Shown: piece after piece, positions 41,993 through 51,489 of the stretch
Numbering within the stretch: position 1 is the first letter of the stretch
Layout: the number at the start of each line of letters is the position of its first letter
Assembly: GCA_946186915.1 (NCBI GenBank)
Contig: CAMHOY010000008.1
Location: 35,180 to 99,179 of the forward strand
Reading direction: 5' to 3'
DNA from: an uncultured Bacteroidales bacterium
GTDB lineage: Bacteria > Bacteroidota > Bacteroidia > Bacteroidales > Paludibacteraceae
DNA: 64,000 bases
Position numbers and translations under genes: made by a program
The notes under the pieces: model-generated
What the model was told of the DNA's origin: nothing
The model's input: the letters and a program-made list of their open reading frames with translations, nothing else
The model's database searches: none

Positions 41993-44268
41993 ATCTTTTC
42001 CAATCTCGCGTGCGTGAGCAGCAACGTTTTCGTACCTTGATTGTCGAACTTAATTTCTATCTTGTCATTCTCCGTCACCTCGTCTCGATACACGCGAACG
42101 ACCGTTCCATCCCCAAACACGCGGTGTGTTACGCGATCGCCTGTTTTCCACGCCGATGAAGCAATCGAACTCGTGGCTCCGGACACCGGAGTAACCGGTC
42201 GCACGGGTATTGTAGGAGTAGAAGGGATTTGTTGCGATTGAGAAAACGCTGCCGTGGAAGGGTAGTTAAATGACCAATGTGGCTTTACTTCATTGTACGT
42301 ATCGTAAGCGTATGATGATTTTATGTATTGCCGATCAATATCATTCAAGAACATCGACCGTGTTTGTGGTCTGCTATCTCCGTTAACGAATCTTCTTTTT
42401 GCATAGCATAAGTAGCAGCGTTCCATAGCACGTGTAATAGCTACATAAAATAAACGGCGTTCTTCCTCTAGTCCTCTTAAGTCCTCTAAATCATGTTTAG
42501 ACGGAAACACACCATTTTCTAGGCCTGTAATAAAAATAGTAGGGAATTCCAATCCTTTGGCGCTATGTATAGTCATCAAGGTGACTCGATCTGTAGAATC
42601 ATTTTGATTGTCGTCTTGATCTGTAAGCAGACTTACTTCATAAAGAAAATCATTTATGGTAACGATAGATTGTTTTTGTAAAGAAAGTTTCTCCTGTTCG
42701 TATTCTTGGATTTGCTGAATGAAAGACAGAATATTCTGAGTTCTGTCAATTTCTTCTTGATCATACAATGAATGGATATCAAGTGGGGTTTCTGTCAGTT
42801 CTAAAATTTGTCTCAACACAGCAGAAGCCCCTTGTTCCTTATTGATATCTGCGAGTTCGGAAATCTTAGAAGCAAAAACCAAAAGCTTCGAAGCTGTAGA
42901 TCCTCCGCTCATACCATATTTTTCCGGATTTTGCATAACAGCCAAATAGGTGGAGCCGTGCTCAGTCGCGCACGCAGCGACCTTTTTCATAGTTGTTTGC
43001 CCGATACCGCTATATATACTGACAGCCCTATTGATGGCTTCATTGTCCATGGGGTTTATTGCCAGCCGTAGATAACTGATGATATCTTTTATCTCTTTTC
43101 TTTGATAGAAAGAAATATTACCATAAACGCGGTATGGGATGTTACGATTGCGCAACTCATCTTCAAATAATCTGGATTGTGCATTCGTTCTATAAAGAAT
43201 AGCAATGTTATTGAATGGCGTTTGCAATCTGGAATGATCTTGTATAATTTGTGAGACAACTCCTTTCGCCTCTTCTTTATCTGTTGTGTATGAAGTTAAA
43301 CGTAATTGTGGACCATCTTCTTTTTCGGAATAGATCTTTTTAGGTATTCTGTCACCATTATTAATAATCAGCGAATTGCTGGCATTGACGATATTCTTCG
43401 TTGATCGGTAATTGCGCTCCAATTTAAACAATTGAACACGGGGATATTGTTTTTGGAAGTCAAGAATATTAGTTATATCTGCTCCTCGGAAAGAATAGAT
43501 TGATTGAGAATCGTCACCGACAACACATATATTATTCTGTGGTTCGGCTAACTCTTTAACTAATAAGTATTGTACGTGGTTTGTATCTTGATACTCATCT
43601 ACCAATATATATCGATATTGTTGTTGTATTTTATTGCGAACTTCTGGGAACTCAGACATTAACCTTAAGACTTCAAGCAGCATGTCATCAAAATCCATAG
43701 CATTGCTTGCTTTCATACGCGCTTGATAAAGTTTGTATACGTCATAGAATTGATACAAGCGCATGGCTTTGTCTATCTTTTGGATATCCAAATCACCACC
43801 ATAATTTTCAGGAGAGACAAAAGAATTTTTTAAAGAGGATATTCTAGAGAGCACTAATCCGGGTTTGTAGATTTTTTCATCTAATCCTAATTCTTTACAA
43901 ATATTTTTTAACAGAGATTTACTATCTGTAGTATCGTATATTGTAAAGTCTTTTGTGTATCCTAATTTTTCAGCTTCAGGTCGCAGTAATTTCCCACATA
44001 CACTATGGAATGTGCCCATACATAGGTAGCGCGCGTCAGCAGCGGAGACCAGTTTTGCGATGCGCTCTTTCATCTCCCGAGCTGCCTTGTTGGTAAAAGT
44101 GAGCGCCATGATACTACTTGCCGGCACTCCTTGTTGCAGCAGATAAGCAATGCGGTAAGTAAGAACGCGGGTCTTGCCTGAACCCGCACCGGCCACAATC
44201 AATGAGGGACCTTCGGTGCAGGTTACCGCTTCGCGTTGCGAAGTATTTAATTGATCAAGAAAATCCAT
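41989..44268 (-). CDS. ATP-dependent DNA helicase UvrD/PcrA
   Basis: 759 aa, superfamily 1A 3'-5' helicase of repair and replication. Seen: N-terminal QREAVTCTEGPSLIVAGAGSGKT-type region (Q motif and Walker A), LVDEYQDTN, VVGDDSQSIYSFRGAD, TIHSAKGLEF, VAITRA, and a C-terminal SH3/Tudor-like domain (GDRVTHRVFGDGTVV) that in PcrA contacts RNA polymerase. Odd: the central part of the gene (about 42240-43990) is clearly more AT-rich than both ends. Last gene of a leftward cluster from uxaB. Confidence 0.94.
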   Translation of the reverse strand: MDFLDQLNTSQREAVTCTEGPSLIVAGAGSGKTRVLTYRIAYLLQQGVPASSIMALTFTNKAAREMKERIAKLVSAADARYLCMGTFHSVCGKLLRPEAEKLGYTKDFTIYDTTDSKSLLKNICKELGLDEKIYKPGLVLSRISSLKNSFVSPENYGGDLDIQKIDKAMRLYQFYDVYKLYQARMKASNAMDFDDMLLEVLRLMSEFPEVRNKIQQQYRYILVDEYQDTNHVQYLLVKELAEPQNNICVVGDDSQSIYSFRGADITNILDFQKQYPRVQLFKLERNYRSTKNIVNASNSLIINNGDRIPKKIYSEKEDGPQLRLTSYTTDKEEAKGVVSQIIQDHSRLQTPFNNIAILYRTNAQSRLFEDELRNRNIPYRVYGNISFYQRKEIKDIISYLRLAINPMDNEAINRAVSIYSGIGQTTMKKVAACATEHGSTYLAVMQNPEKYGMSGGSTASKLLVFASKISELADINKEQGASAVLRQILELTETPLDIHSLYDQEEIDRTQNILSFIQQIQEYEQEKLSLQKQSIVTINDFLYEVSLLTDQDDNQNDSTDRVTLMTIHSAKGLEFPTIFITGLENGVFPSKHDLEDLRGLEEERRLFYVAITRAMERCYLCYAKRRFVNGDSRPQTRSMFLNDIDRQYIKSSYAYDTYNEVKPHWSFNYPSTAAFSQSQQIPSTPTIPVRPVTPVSGATSSIASSAWKTGDRVTHRVFGDGTVVRVYRDEVTENDKIEIKFDNQGTKTLLLTHARLEKI

Positions 44269-44277
44269 AAAAGGGTT

Positions 44278-45060
44278 TTATAAGCGGCGAATGGCCGCAA
44301 GATGATGGGTGTATGCGCCTTGTTCTGCTGAAAAAATGCCGGTCTCATCGAGTTTTTCCACTTTTACTCTGCCTGAACAATGGATAACCCGATTGTTATC
44401 AATAGCAATGCCTACATGGCTAATCTTTCCATCTTCATGATCGAAAAATACAAGGTCACCTGCCTGCACGTCTTTCAATTTCTTAACCTCAAGTCCTTGC
44501 CTTACTTGTTCTCCTGCATTGCGAAGTATCGACTTGCCGAAGAGACTCATCACCACTTGTGTGAAACCCGAGCAATCCATGCCTAGGGCATTCTTTCCAC
44601 CCCATAAATATGGAATATTGATGAAGAACCGGACAGTCTGCAACAAGTTTCCTTGGTTCAACTCATGCGGAGTAGTAAGTACCATTGACGGGTCGATGCG
44701 AAAACCAACTCCCAGAACTTCGAAGCGTCCGTCTTTATAATTCGTCAGTCGTGTGCCGGCAGTCAGAGGTATCGTTTGACCATTATTTTCGCTTACGGCA
44801 TAGGCCATTGGCATAGCGACCATCGCCGCGTCTTTCAGCGCTGCACGATAACCTTTCTCTTCCTCTGTATTCATCGGAGCAATCATCTTCGCATCTACCC
44901 ATCCTTCCTGTCCGTCAGATAGCAGTTTGATGCGATTCCATCGAGGAATTTGCTCCAAGATGGTGCATAACTCACCAAAGAGCATCTGGGTGCTTTGTTC
45001 AGCACTCTCTCGCGCTTCTGCCCGTACGGGTACAACACTATGTAATGCGATGCTTACCAT
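44278..45060 (-). CDS. NlpC/P60 cysteine peptidase with N-terminal SH3 domain
   Basis: 260 aa. An SH3b-like region (~1-65) is followed by a linker domain and the NlpC/P60 catalytic domain with Cys163 (LGMDCSGFT), His215 (ISHVGIA) and His227 (VIHCSG). Predicted to cleave gamma-D-Glu-diamino acid bonds in muropeptides. No signal peptide is seen at this start, so it may act in the cytoplasm on recycled peptides. Overlaps the end of nadB by 7 nt. Confidence 0.88.
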   Translation of the reverse strand: MVSIALHSVVPVRAEARESAEQSTQMLFGELCTILEQIPRWNRIKLLSDGQEGWVDAKMIAPMNTEEEKGYRAALKDAAMVAMPMAYAVSENNGQTIPLTAGTRLTNYKDGRFEVLGVGFRIDPSMVLTTPHELNQGNLLQTVRFFINIPYLWGGKNALGMDCSGFTQVVMSLFGKSILRNAGEQVRQGLEVKKLKDVQAGDLVFFDHEDGKISHVGIAIDNNRVIHCSGRVKVEKLDETGIFSAEQGAYTHHLAAIRRL

Positions 45061-46655
45061 ACCTCTTGCGGATGATCTGATTCTTTTTTCGGGTAATCAA
45101 TGGAATAATGCAATCCTCGGCTCTCTTTACGTTCTATAGCCTGGCGGGTGATGAGATATCCTACATTAATCATGTTACGCAGTTCGCAAATCTCCTTATC
45201 CGCTTTCACGCGTTTAAAGAGGTCTTCTGTTTCTTCGTATAGCAGGTCCAAACGTTCCCATGCGCGACGCAAACGTAAATCTGAACGTACGATACCCACA
45301 TATGTGGACATGATTTGGCCGACTTCTTTTACGTCTTGTGCAATCAATACACGCTCTTCATTACTTAATGTTCCCTCATCATTCCATGCCGGAATTTTCT
45401 CGTTGAAATCGTAATTTTCTATTACGCTGAGGCTGTGTTTTGCAGCGGCATCTGCATAAACTACCGCTTCAATCAGAGAGTTTGATGCCAAACGGTTTCC
45501 TCCATGCAGGCCCGTACACGAGCATTCTCCCACGGCATATAACCGATGGATAGAGGATTGACCGTCCAAATCCACTTTGATACCTCCGCACATGTAATGT
45601 GCACACGGGGCAACAGGGATATACTGCTTCGTGATATCAATGCCGATACTCAGACACTTTGCGTAGATGTTCGGGAAATGATGTCTTGTTTCTTCAGGAT
45701 CTTTATGCGTAACATCCAGACATACATGGTCGATGGCATGAATCTTCATCTCATTGTCTATTGCGCGAGCAACGATATCGCGCGGAGCGAGACTCAAACG
45801 CGGGTCGTATTTCTGCATGAACTCCTCGCCATTAGGCAAACGTAAAATACCTCCGTAGCCGCGCATAGCCTCCGTGATGAGGTACGCTGGATGGGTCTCT
45901 TTCGGGTTGAAGAGGCTTGTTGGATGGAACTGCACAAACTCCATATCTTTGACAAGTCCTTTAGCCCGATAAACCATTGCGATACCATCCCCAGTAGCAA
46001 TCTCCGGATTAGTCGTGGTGGCATAGACGGCTCCCGTACCGCCGGTAGCCATCAGCGTGATCCGACTGAGGTATGTATCAATCTTTTGTGTCTTTGGATT
46101 CAAGATATACGCACCATAACATTCAATATCTGGGGTACGGCGTGTTACACGCACACCTAAATGGTGTTGTGTGATAATCTCCACAGCAAAATGGTTTTCT
46201 AACACGTCTATGAAAGGATTGGCACGCACTGCTTCCATCAACCCGCGTTGTATTTCAGCACCAGTATCATCTGCGTGGTGTAGAATGCGGAACTCCGAGT
46301 GCCCGCCTTCGCGGTGCAAGTCAAAAGTGCCATCGTCTTTCTTATCGAAGTTAACCCCCCAATTGACGAGTTCCTCAATGCCTTTCGGCGCATTACGCAC
46401 CACCTGCTCAACAGCCGCAGGATCACTGAGCCAGTCTCCTGCTACCATTGTATCGTGGATGTGCTTCTCGAAATCATCAACCTTCAGGTTTGTCACGGAA
46501 GCAATACCTCCCTGTGCTTTGGCTGTATTAGCCTCCTCTAACGTTGTTTTGCAACACAACGCAATCTTGTATTTCTCTGCTCGCGCCACTTTTAGCGCAA
46601 AACTCATACCGGCTACTCCACCACCGATAATAAGAAAATCATACTTACGAGTCAT
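45054..46655 (-). CDS. nadB: L-aspartate oxidase
   Basis: 533 aa. FAD enzyme making iminoaspartate for NAD synthesis; in anaerobes it uses fumarate as electron acceptor. Seen: FAD-binding LIIGGGVAGMSFALK, HSEFRILHHADDTG, GTGAVYATTTNP, and APCAHYMCGGIKVD. No nadA or nadC in the window. Gap of 11 nt to comF upstream. Confidence 0.94.
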   Translation of the reverse strand: MTRKYDFLIIGGGVAGMSFALKVARAEKYKIALCCKTTLEEANTAKAQGGIASVTNLKVDDFEKHIHDTMVAGDWLSDPAAVEQVVRNAPKGIEELVNWGVNFDKKDDGTFDLHREGGHSEFRILHHADDTGAEIQRGLMEAVRANPFIDVLENHFAVEIITQHHLGVRVTRRTPDIECYGAYILNPKTQKIDTYLSRITLMATGGTGAVYATTTNPEIATGDGIAMVYRAKGLVKDMEFVQFHPTSLFNPKETHPAYLITEAMRGYGGILRLPNGEEFMQKYDPRLSLAPRDIVARAIDNEMKIHAIDHVCLDVTHKDPEETRHHFPNIYAKCLSIGIDITKQYIPVAPCAHYMCGGIKVDLDGQSSIHRLYAVGECSCTGLHGGNRLASNSLIEAVVYADAAAKHSLSVIENYDFNEKIPAWNDEGTLSNEERVLIAQDVKEVGQIMSTYVGIVRSDLRLRRAWERLDLLYEETEDLFKRVKADKEICELRNMINVGYLITRQAIERKESRGLHYSIDYPKKESDHPQEVW

Positions 46656-46666
46656 TACTCAATTTA

Positions 46667-47377
46667 TTAACGTGCCTTGCACAAGGCGAAGACACTAAAT
46701 GTTGCTCCTCTAAATTTTTTCATCGCTTTGAGACAACTGCGCATTGTCTCGCCTGTTGTAATCAGGTCATCAACGACCAGAATATGCTTGTGGTACATCT
46801 GCTCAGGATGGTTGACAGAAAAAGCGTCAGCTACGTTTGCCTTGCGTTCTTCCCCGCGCTGCATAGCCTGCTTAGGGGTGTTGCGAGCGCGCGTGACATG
46901 TGTCGCATCTATTGGAATTCCCGTCACTTCGCTAATGCCATTAGCAATATACTCTGCTTGGTTGTAACCTCGTTCACGCAGACGTTTTGGGTGTAGAGGC
47001 ATGGGGACAATAATATCGATTTCATCGAAGAAATCCGCGCACATCATTTCCATTGCTGCATAGCGTCCTAACCAATATCCAATCATCGGTTGGTCGGCAT
47101 ATTTCATCTTGTGAATAGCCGATTGTATCGGGTGTTCTTTTTCATAGAAGAGAAACGCCGCAGCGTGGTCCAAATGCATCACTCGTTTGGCAGCTGCATT
47201 TGAATGAATATCTCCCCATAACGCCATCTCCGTACTATTCTCTCTCAAAGCGGCTTGTTCCGTACGTGGCAGCTTAGCGACACACTCGTCGCATAACTGC
47301 CCACGCATAGCTTTCTCTCCGACATAACTACCGCAAATCGGACATACCTGAGGGTAGAAAAGGCTAAAGAGTGACAC
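46667..47377 (-). CDS. comF: ComF-family phosphoribosyltransferase-like protein
   Basis: 236 aa. An N-terminal zinc-finger-like part with CPICGSY and CDEC, then a PRTase fold with DIIVPMPLHPKRLRERGYNQAE and the PRPP loop VVDDLITTGETM. ComF proteins are linked to DNA uptake in competent species; in non-competent bacteria the role is unclear. The only start is GTG at 47377, inside the end of uxaA (14-nt overlap). Confidence 0.88.
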   Translation of the reverse strand: MSLFSLFYPQVCPICGSYVGEKAMRGQLCDECVAKLPRTEQAALRENSTEMALWGDIHSNAAAKRVMHLDHAAAFLFYEKEHPIQSAIHKMKYADQPMIGYWLGRYAAMEMMCADFFDEIDIIVPMPLHPKRLRERGYNQAEYIANGISEVTGIPIDATHVTRARNTPKQAMQRGEERKANVADAFSVNHPEQMYHKHILVVDDLITTGETMRSCLKAMKKFRGATFSVFALCKAR

Positions 47378-48845
47378 CGTTTTTAAAGATAGCTATCTCG
47401 TGATAACCATTTTTCTCGTTATTGGTTTTTGCTCCGTTAGCCACTTCGATCACAAAGTCTGCAAAGCGTTTCGCTACTTCCTCCATAGGCTCGCCTTCGG
47501 CGATGACACCGGCGTTGAAGTCAATCCAATTGGGTTTGTTTTTCGCCAAGTTCGAGTTAGTGGAGATTTTCATTGTCGGTACATATGTGCCAAATGGTGT
47601 ACCACGACCTGTAGTAAACAACACCATGTGGCATCCGCATGAAGCGAGAGCTGTGGAGGCGACGAGGTCGTTACCCGGTGCAGACAGCAGGTTCAGCCCT
47701 TTTACCTGCAACCGATCGCCATAAGGCATCACGCCGCGAACAAGCGACTTGCCGCATTTTTGTGTGCAGCCCAACGCTTTATCTTCAAGCGTAGAGATAC
47801 CACCGGCTTTATTACCGGGACTCGGGTTTTCACCTACCGGCTCGCCGTGACTCAGGAAATAATCCTTGAAATCGTTAATCAAATGTACGGTTTCATCGAA
47901 TAATTCTTTGTTTGCACAACGGTCCATCAGGATGGTTTCGGCACCGAACATCTCCGGCACTTCGGTCAGCACGGTCGTACCGCCTTGGGCGACAAGCCAA
48001 TCGCTCAGACAGCCAAGCAAGGGGTTGGCGGTAATACCGCTGAAACCGTCACTGCCGCCGCATTTCAGACCTACACGCAGTTCGCTCAACGGCACCGCCA
48101 CACGTTTGTCATGCTGCGTCTTTGTATAGAGCTCGCGCAGGATAGGCATACAGTATTCCACTTCGTCTCCTTCGATCTTTTGCGTCACCACAAACTTCAC
48201 GCGATCTTCATCGATTTCTCCGCAGAATTCTTTAAATACATCCGGTTGGTTATTTTCGCATCCGAGACTTACTACCAGAATAGCACCAGCGTTCGGATGA
48301 TGGATCATGTCACGCAGGATCTTCTTCGTGTTCTCGTGGTCGTCACCCAACTGCGAGCAGCCGTAGTTATGGGGGAAGGCGAAGATATTATCCGCGCCTG
48401 TCTCCTGACGGAGACGCTCGGCACATTTCTGGATGATACCGTTGACGCACCCTACGGTCGGGATGATCCATACCTCGTTACGGATACCTACCTGGCCGTC
48501 TTTGCGGCGGTAGCCCATGAACGTACGTCCTTCGTCGGGGATGTTGAGAACGACCTCTTTGGGGTGGTACTCATAGGAGAGCAGACCCGCGAGGTTGGTC
48601 TTGATATTGTTCTCGTTCATCCAGGAGCCGGCTTTCTTCGCCTCCTTAGCATGACCGATCGGGAATCCGTACTTGATGACGTTCTCGCCCTCAGCGAGAT
48701 CGGTGATGGCTATCTTATGGCCGGCAGGCACGTCCTCGAGGACCGTGATCTGCTTGCCGTCCACTTCAATAACCGCACCGGCGGTCTGTGGTTGTATTGC
48801 TACCACCACATTATCCACAGGATTGATTTTTAAGACGTTAGTCAT
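47364..48845 (-). CDS. uxaA: Altronate dehydratase
   Basis: 493 aa. Converts D-altronate to 2-keto-3-deoxygluconate in galacturonate breakdown. An N-terminal SAF domain (1-90) is followed by the UxaA catalytic part with RTFMGYRRKDGQVGIRN, HNYGCSQLGDDH, KCGGSDGFSG, and ALGCTQKCGKS; cysteines likely bind iron. ATG 48845 is 1 nt from the end of uxaB; the longer frame upstream overlaps uxaB. Confidence 0.94.
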   Translation of the reverse strand: MTNVLKINPVDNVVVAIQPQTAGAVIEVDGKQITVLEDVPAGHKIAITDLAEGENVIKYGFPIGHAKEAKKAGSWMNENNIKTNLAGLLSYEYHPKEVVLNIPDEGRTFMGYRRKDGQVGIRNEVWIIPTVGCVNGIIQKCAERLRQETGADNIFAFPHNYGCSQLGDDHENTKKILRDMIHHPNAGAILVVSLGCENNQPDVFKEFCGEIDEDRVKFVVTQKIEGDEVEYCMPILRELYTKTQHDKRVAVPLSELRVGLKCGGSDGFSGITANPLLGCLSDWLVAQGGTTVLTEVPEMFGAETILMDRCANKELFDETVHLINDFKDYFLSHGEPVGENPSPGNKAGGISTLEDKALGCTQKCGKSLVRGVMPYGDRLQVKGLNLLSAPGNDLVASTALASCGCHMVLFTTGRGTPFGTYVPTMKISTNSNLAKNKPNWIDFNAGVIAEGEPMEEVAKRFADFVIEVANGAKTNNEKNGYHEIAIFKNGVTL

Positions 48846-48846
48846 A

Positions 48847-50382
48847 TTAGAACAAACTTTTGATTTTAGCGATGACGTCATCTACCTTGTCGGCAGCGAG
48901 CATGAGCTGAACGGTCTTAAGCATGCCGATCGACTCGATCGAGTTGAGATACAACTCTACGAGGTCGGTCAGACCCGGGATCTTGTTGAGGTCCTCTTTG
49001 GACTCTTTCCAGATGATGTCGGTTGCGCCGAGGACGCCTTCTGCCACCTTGCGGGTGTCGCCGGTTGCCCAGAGTTCTTTCAAGAGGTCCATGATCTCCT
49101 GTGCGTCGTTCGGCTGGATAGGAGCACCGTCCTCACGAACGCCACCCTTGTAGTACTCGATGATAGCAGCGAGACCCAGCACGAGGCCCTTCGGCAGCTC
49201 GCCCTTGCGCTCAAGGTAAACCTTCAGACCCGGCAGGTCGCGTGTCTCGAATTTCGGGAAGGAGTTCAGCATGATCGAGGTCACCTGGTGATCTACGTAC
49301 GGGTTGTTGAAGCGCTCCAATACGCTCTCGCCGTAAGCCTTCAGCTCGTCCTTCGGCAGGTTCAGCGTCTCGAGGAGCTCATCGAACATCACTTTGTGGA
49401 TGTACTTACCAAGTACCTCGTGGTTGCATGCGTCACGAACGATATTCACGCCGGAAAGGTAAGTCACCGGACTGAGGACAGTGTGCGGGCCGTTGAGGAG
49501 GGTCACCTTACGCTCGTGGTAGGGTTTCTCGCTCTCGGCGATGAGCACATTCAGACCTGCTTTGTTAGCAGGGAACTCGGCCTCGAGTTCAGCGATACTC
49601 ATGTTCTCCGGTTTCTCGATTACCCAGAGGTGGAAGATCTCAGCCTGTACGACAAGGTTGTCGTTGTAGCCCACTTTCTCCTGGATCTCGGCGATGTCTT
49701 TGCGCGGGAATCCCGGTACAATACGATCCACGAGGGTAGCGCAAACATAGTTGTATTTCTCGAACCACTCTTTGAAACCTGCGTAGTCAGCTCCGAAATC
49801 GTCTTTCCACAACTCGATATACTTGCGGATGCAGTCTTTCAGGTGGTGACCATTCAGGAAAATCAACTCGCAAGGCATGAAGATCAGACCTTTCGTCGGA
49901 TCGCCGTTGAAAGTCTTGTAACGGCGGAACAATAACTGAACCAGCTTGCCCGGATATGAGGAAGCAGGCGCATCGCTGAACTTACAGCTGTCATCGAAAG
50001 TGATACCTGCCTCGGTGGTGTTGGAGATGACGAAACGAATCTCCGGTTGCTCTGCGAGTGCCATGAACGCCCAGTTCTGCGAGTAGGGGTTGAGCGCGCG
50101 GCTGATGACATCGATACGCTCCAGCGAGTTGACTGCCTTGCCGTCCAAGCGACCTTGAAGGTTCACGTGATACAAGCAGTCTTGACCGTTAAGCCACTCT
50201 ACCATACCTTTCTCAATCGGTTGAACGACTGCCACCGAACCATTGAAGTTCGTTTTGGCGTTCATGTTCCATACAATCCAATCAACGAAGGCACGAAGGA
50301 AGTTACCTTCACCAAACTGAATGATCTTCTCGGGAGCGACGCTCTTCGGCGCGGTCCACTTGTTTAAAGCTTTTTTTGCCAT
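48847..50382 (-). CDS. uxaB: Tagaturonate reductase (altronate oxidoreductase)
   Basis: 511 aa, mannitol dehydrogenase-like fold. Reduces D-tagaturonate to D-altronate with NADH, just before UxaA. Seen: N-terminal IIQFGEGNFLRAFVDWI (nucleotide-binding), TLVDRIVPGFPRKD, and LLNGPHTVLSPVTYLSG in the catalytic region. First gene of the leftward cluster. A palindrome overlaps its -33 box, a possible operator. uxaC, kdgK and kdgA are not in the window. Confidence 0.93.
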   Translation of the reverse strand: MAKKALNKWTAPKSVAPEKIIQFGEGNFLRAFVDWIVWNMNAKTNFNGSVAVVQPIEKGMVEWLNGQDCLYHVNLQGRLDGKAVNSLERIDVISRALNPYSQNWAFMALAEQPEIRFVISNTTEAGITFDDSCKFSDAPASSYPGKLVQLLFRRYKTFNGDPTKGLIFMPCELIFLNGHHLKDCIRKYIELWKDDFGADYAGFKEWFEKYNYVCATLVDRIVPGFPRKDIAEIQEKVGYNDNLVVQAEIFHLWVIEKPENMSIAELEAEFPANKAGLNVLIAESEKPYHERKVTLLNGPHTVLSPVTYLSGVNIVRDACNHEVLGKYIHKVMFDELLETLNLPKDELKAYGESVLERFNNPYVDHQVTSIMLNSFPKFETRDLPGLKVYLERKGELPKGLVLGLAAIIEYYKGGVREDGAPIQPNDAQEIMDLLKELWATGDTRKVAEGVLGATDIIWKESKEDLNKIPGLTDLVELYLNSIESIGMLKTVQLMLAADKVDDVIAKIKSLF

Positions 50383-50459
50383 AATGTTTAAGTATTAAAT
50401 GATTTGATTTGTTATTCGGGTTTAAATGTCGGAAAACCTTAGTCCGATAATTTGCGCTG

Positions 50460-50491
50460 CAAATTTACAAAAAAAAAATAACATATGCAAG
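50460..50491 (-). promoter_or_regulatory. uxaB: Promoter of uxaB
   Basis: Minus strand CTTG (50491-50488), 20 nt, TAAATTTG (50467-50460). Confidence 0.72.
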
Positions 50492-50498
50492 CATATGT
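50481..50498. promoter_or_regulatory. Perfect palindrome over the uxaB -33 box
   Basis: ACATATGC-AA-GCATATGT, two 8-bp arms. It covers the -33 element, so a bound repressor would block RNA polymerase. Related -33 sequences elsewhere lack the full second arm. Candidate operator; the regulator is unknown. Confidence 0.5.
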
Positions 50499-50596
50499 CA
50501 TTCTTTAGAGTCTTTTTTGCTATTTCCGTCAATTTTTCCACATTGCTGATGCGCTTGGGAGTGCTGCCAGCGTCATGCGAAGTTCTTGAAAAACGC
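50499..50596. other. Short region without a recognised gene
   Basis: About 100 nt between the uxaB promoter and the end of the SDR gene. No credible ORF, hairpin with T-run or RNA gene is seen. Confidence 0.5.
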
Positions 50597-51376
50597 TCAA
50601 TATAGCAGTCCTACTATCCAATTAACAAAGCGTTTCGGCAGAATGCGGTCGAGGAAACAGAACACAGCATATTGCGTTCCGCCTACGTATTGCGGTGCCG
50701 GACAACGGCGGGTAGCGATATGATAGAGGTGCTGCGCCATTCTGCGCGGACTCATGCCGCCTTGCTCGTCTTTTTCCATTGCTGCAACCGCCTTGCGGAT
50801 GTTGCCGTATGCGTCCATGCCATCCTCGGATTTCTTGCGTGCTGCAGTGAAACCAGTGGACACATCTCCCGGCATCAGTACACTGACGTGGATACCGAAC
50901 GCGCGCACTTCGTTTTGAAGCGCCAATGCCAATGCATTGATGGCGGCCTTCGAGGCACTATAGAAGCTCTGGTACGGAATACTCAAGACAGCTGCTACAC
51001 TACTGGTGAAGATGATGCGACCTGCTTTTCGTTCGCGCATATACGGTAGAACTGCCTGAACACTATTGAGGGCACCGAAGAAATTAACCTCCATCTGCCT
51101 GTGGGCGTCTTCCGGCGTGGTGAACTCTACGGCACCGCTGATGCCAAACCCGGCATTCGAAATAAAGACATCGACTTGCTCCGCTTGCGCCAATACTTGT
51201 TGGATAGCAGCCTTGGTGTCTGCCGGTTTGGTCACGTCGCAAGATATATGCGTCACTTTGTCCGTGGATGTGCCGCTACGGGACCACTCAAAAACCTGCC
51301 AACCTTTCTCGGCAAATAACTCTGCCGTCGCTTTACCTATGCCCGACGAACCTCCTGTAATAACAACTGTCTTCAT
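50597..51376 (-). CDS. Short-chain dehydrogenase/reductase (SDR)
   Basis: 259 aa, classical SDR. NAD(P)-binding TGGSSGIGKATAELF, the NAG motif (FISNAGFG), active-site Ser in TSSVAAVLS and YSASKAA (Tyr/Lys). The region after the active site contains HVSVLMPGDVSTGFT. A short hydrophobic C-terminus (FVNWIVGLLY) may touch the membrane. Substrate not assigned. Own promoter, divergent from ychF. Confidence 0.92.
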   Translation of the reverse strand: MKTVVITGGSSGIGKATAELFAEKGWQVFEWSRSGTSTDKVTHISCDVTKPADTKAAIQQVLAQAEQVDVFISNAGFGISGAVEFTTPEDAHRQMEVNFFGALNSVQAVLPYMRERKAGRIIFTSSVAAVLSIPYQSFYSASKAAINALALALQNEVRAFGIHVSVLMPGDVSTGFTAARKKSEDGMDAYGNIRKAVAAMEKDEQGGMSPRRMAQHLYHIATRRCPAPQYVGGTQYAVFCFLDRILPKRFVNWIVGLLY

Positions 51377-51409
51377 ATTATATATATACTACTGCATGCA
51401 ATTCGTGTG

Positions 51410-51441
51410 CAAAGGTACGGCAAAAAAATGACATACGCAAG
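51410..51441 (-). promoter_or_regulatory. Promoter of the SDR gene
   Basis: Minus strand CTTGCGTATGT (from 51441), 20-nt spacing, TACCTTTG (51417-51410). Confidence 0.8.
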
Positions 51442-51489
51442 AAAATTTGAAAAAATACTTGTTCCGAAGGATAAGAAAAACGCAAAATA

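Noticed and set aside
48673..49935. 420-aa open frame on the plus strand across uxaA/uxaB
   Set aside because: Shadow of the GC-rich, codon-biased uxaB gene; the residues mirror the codon use of the minus strand.
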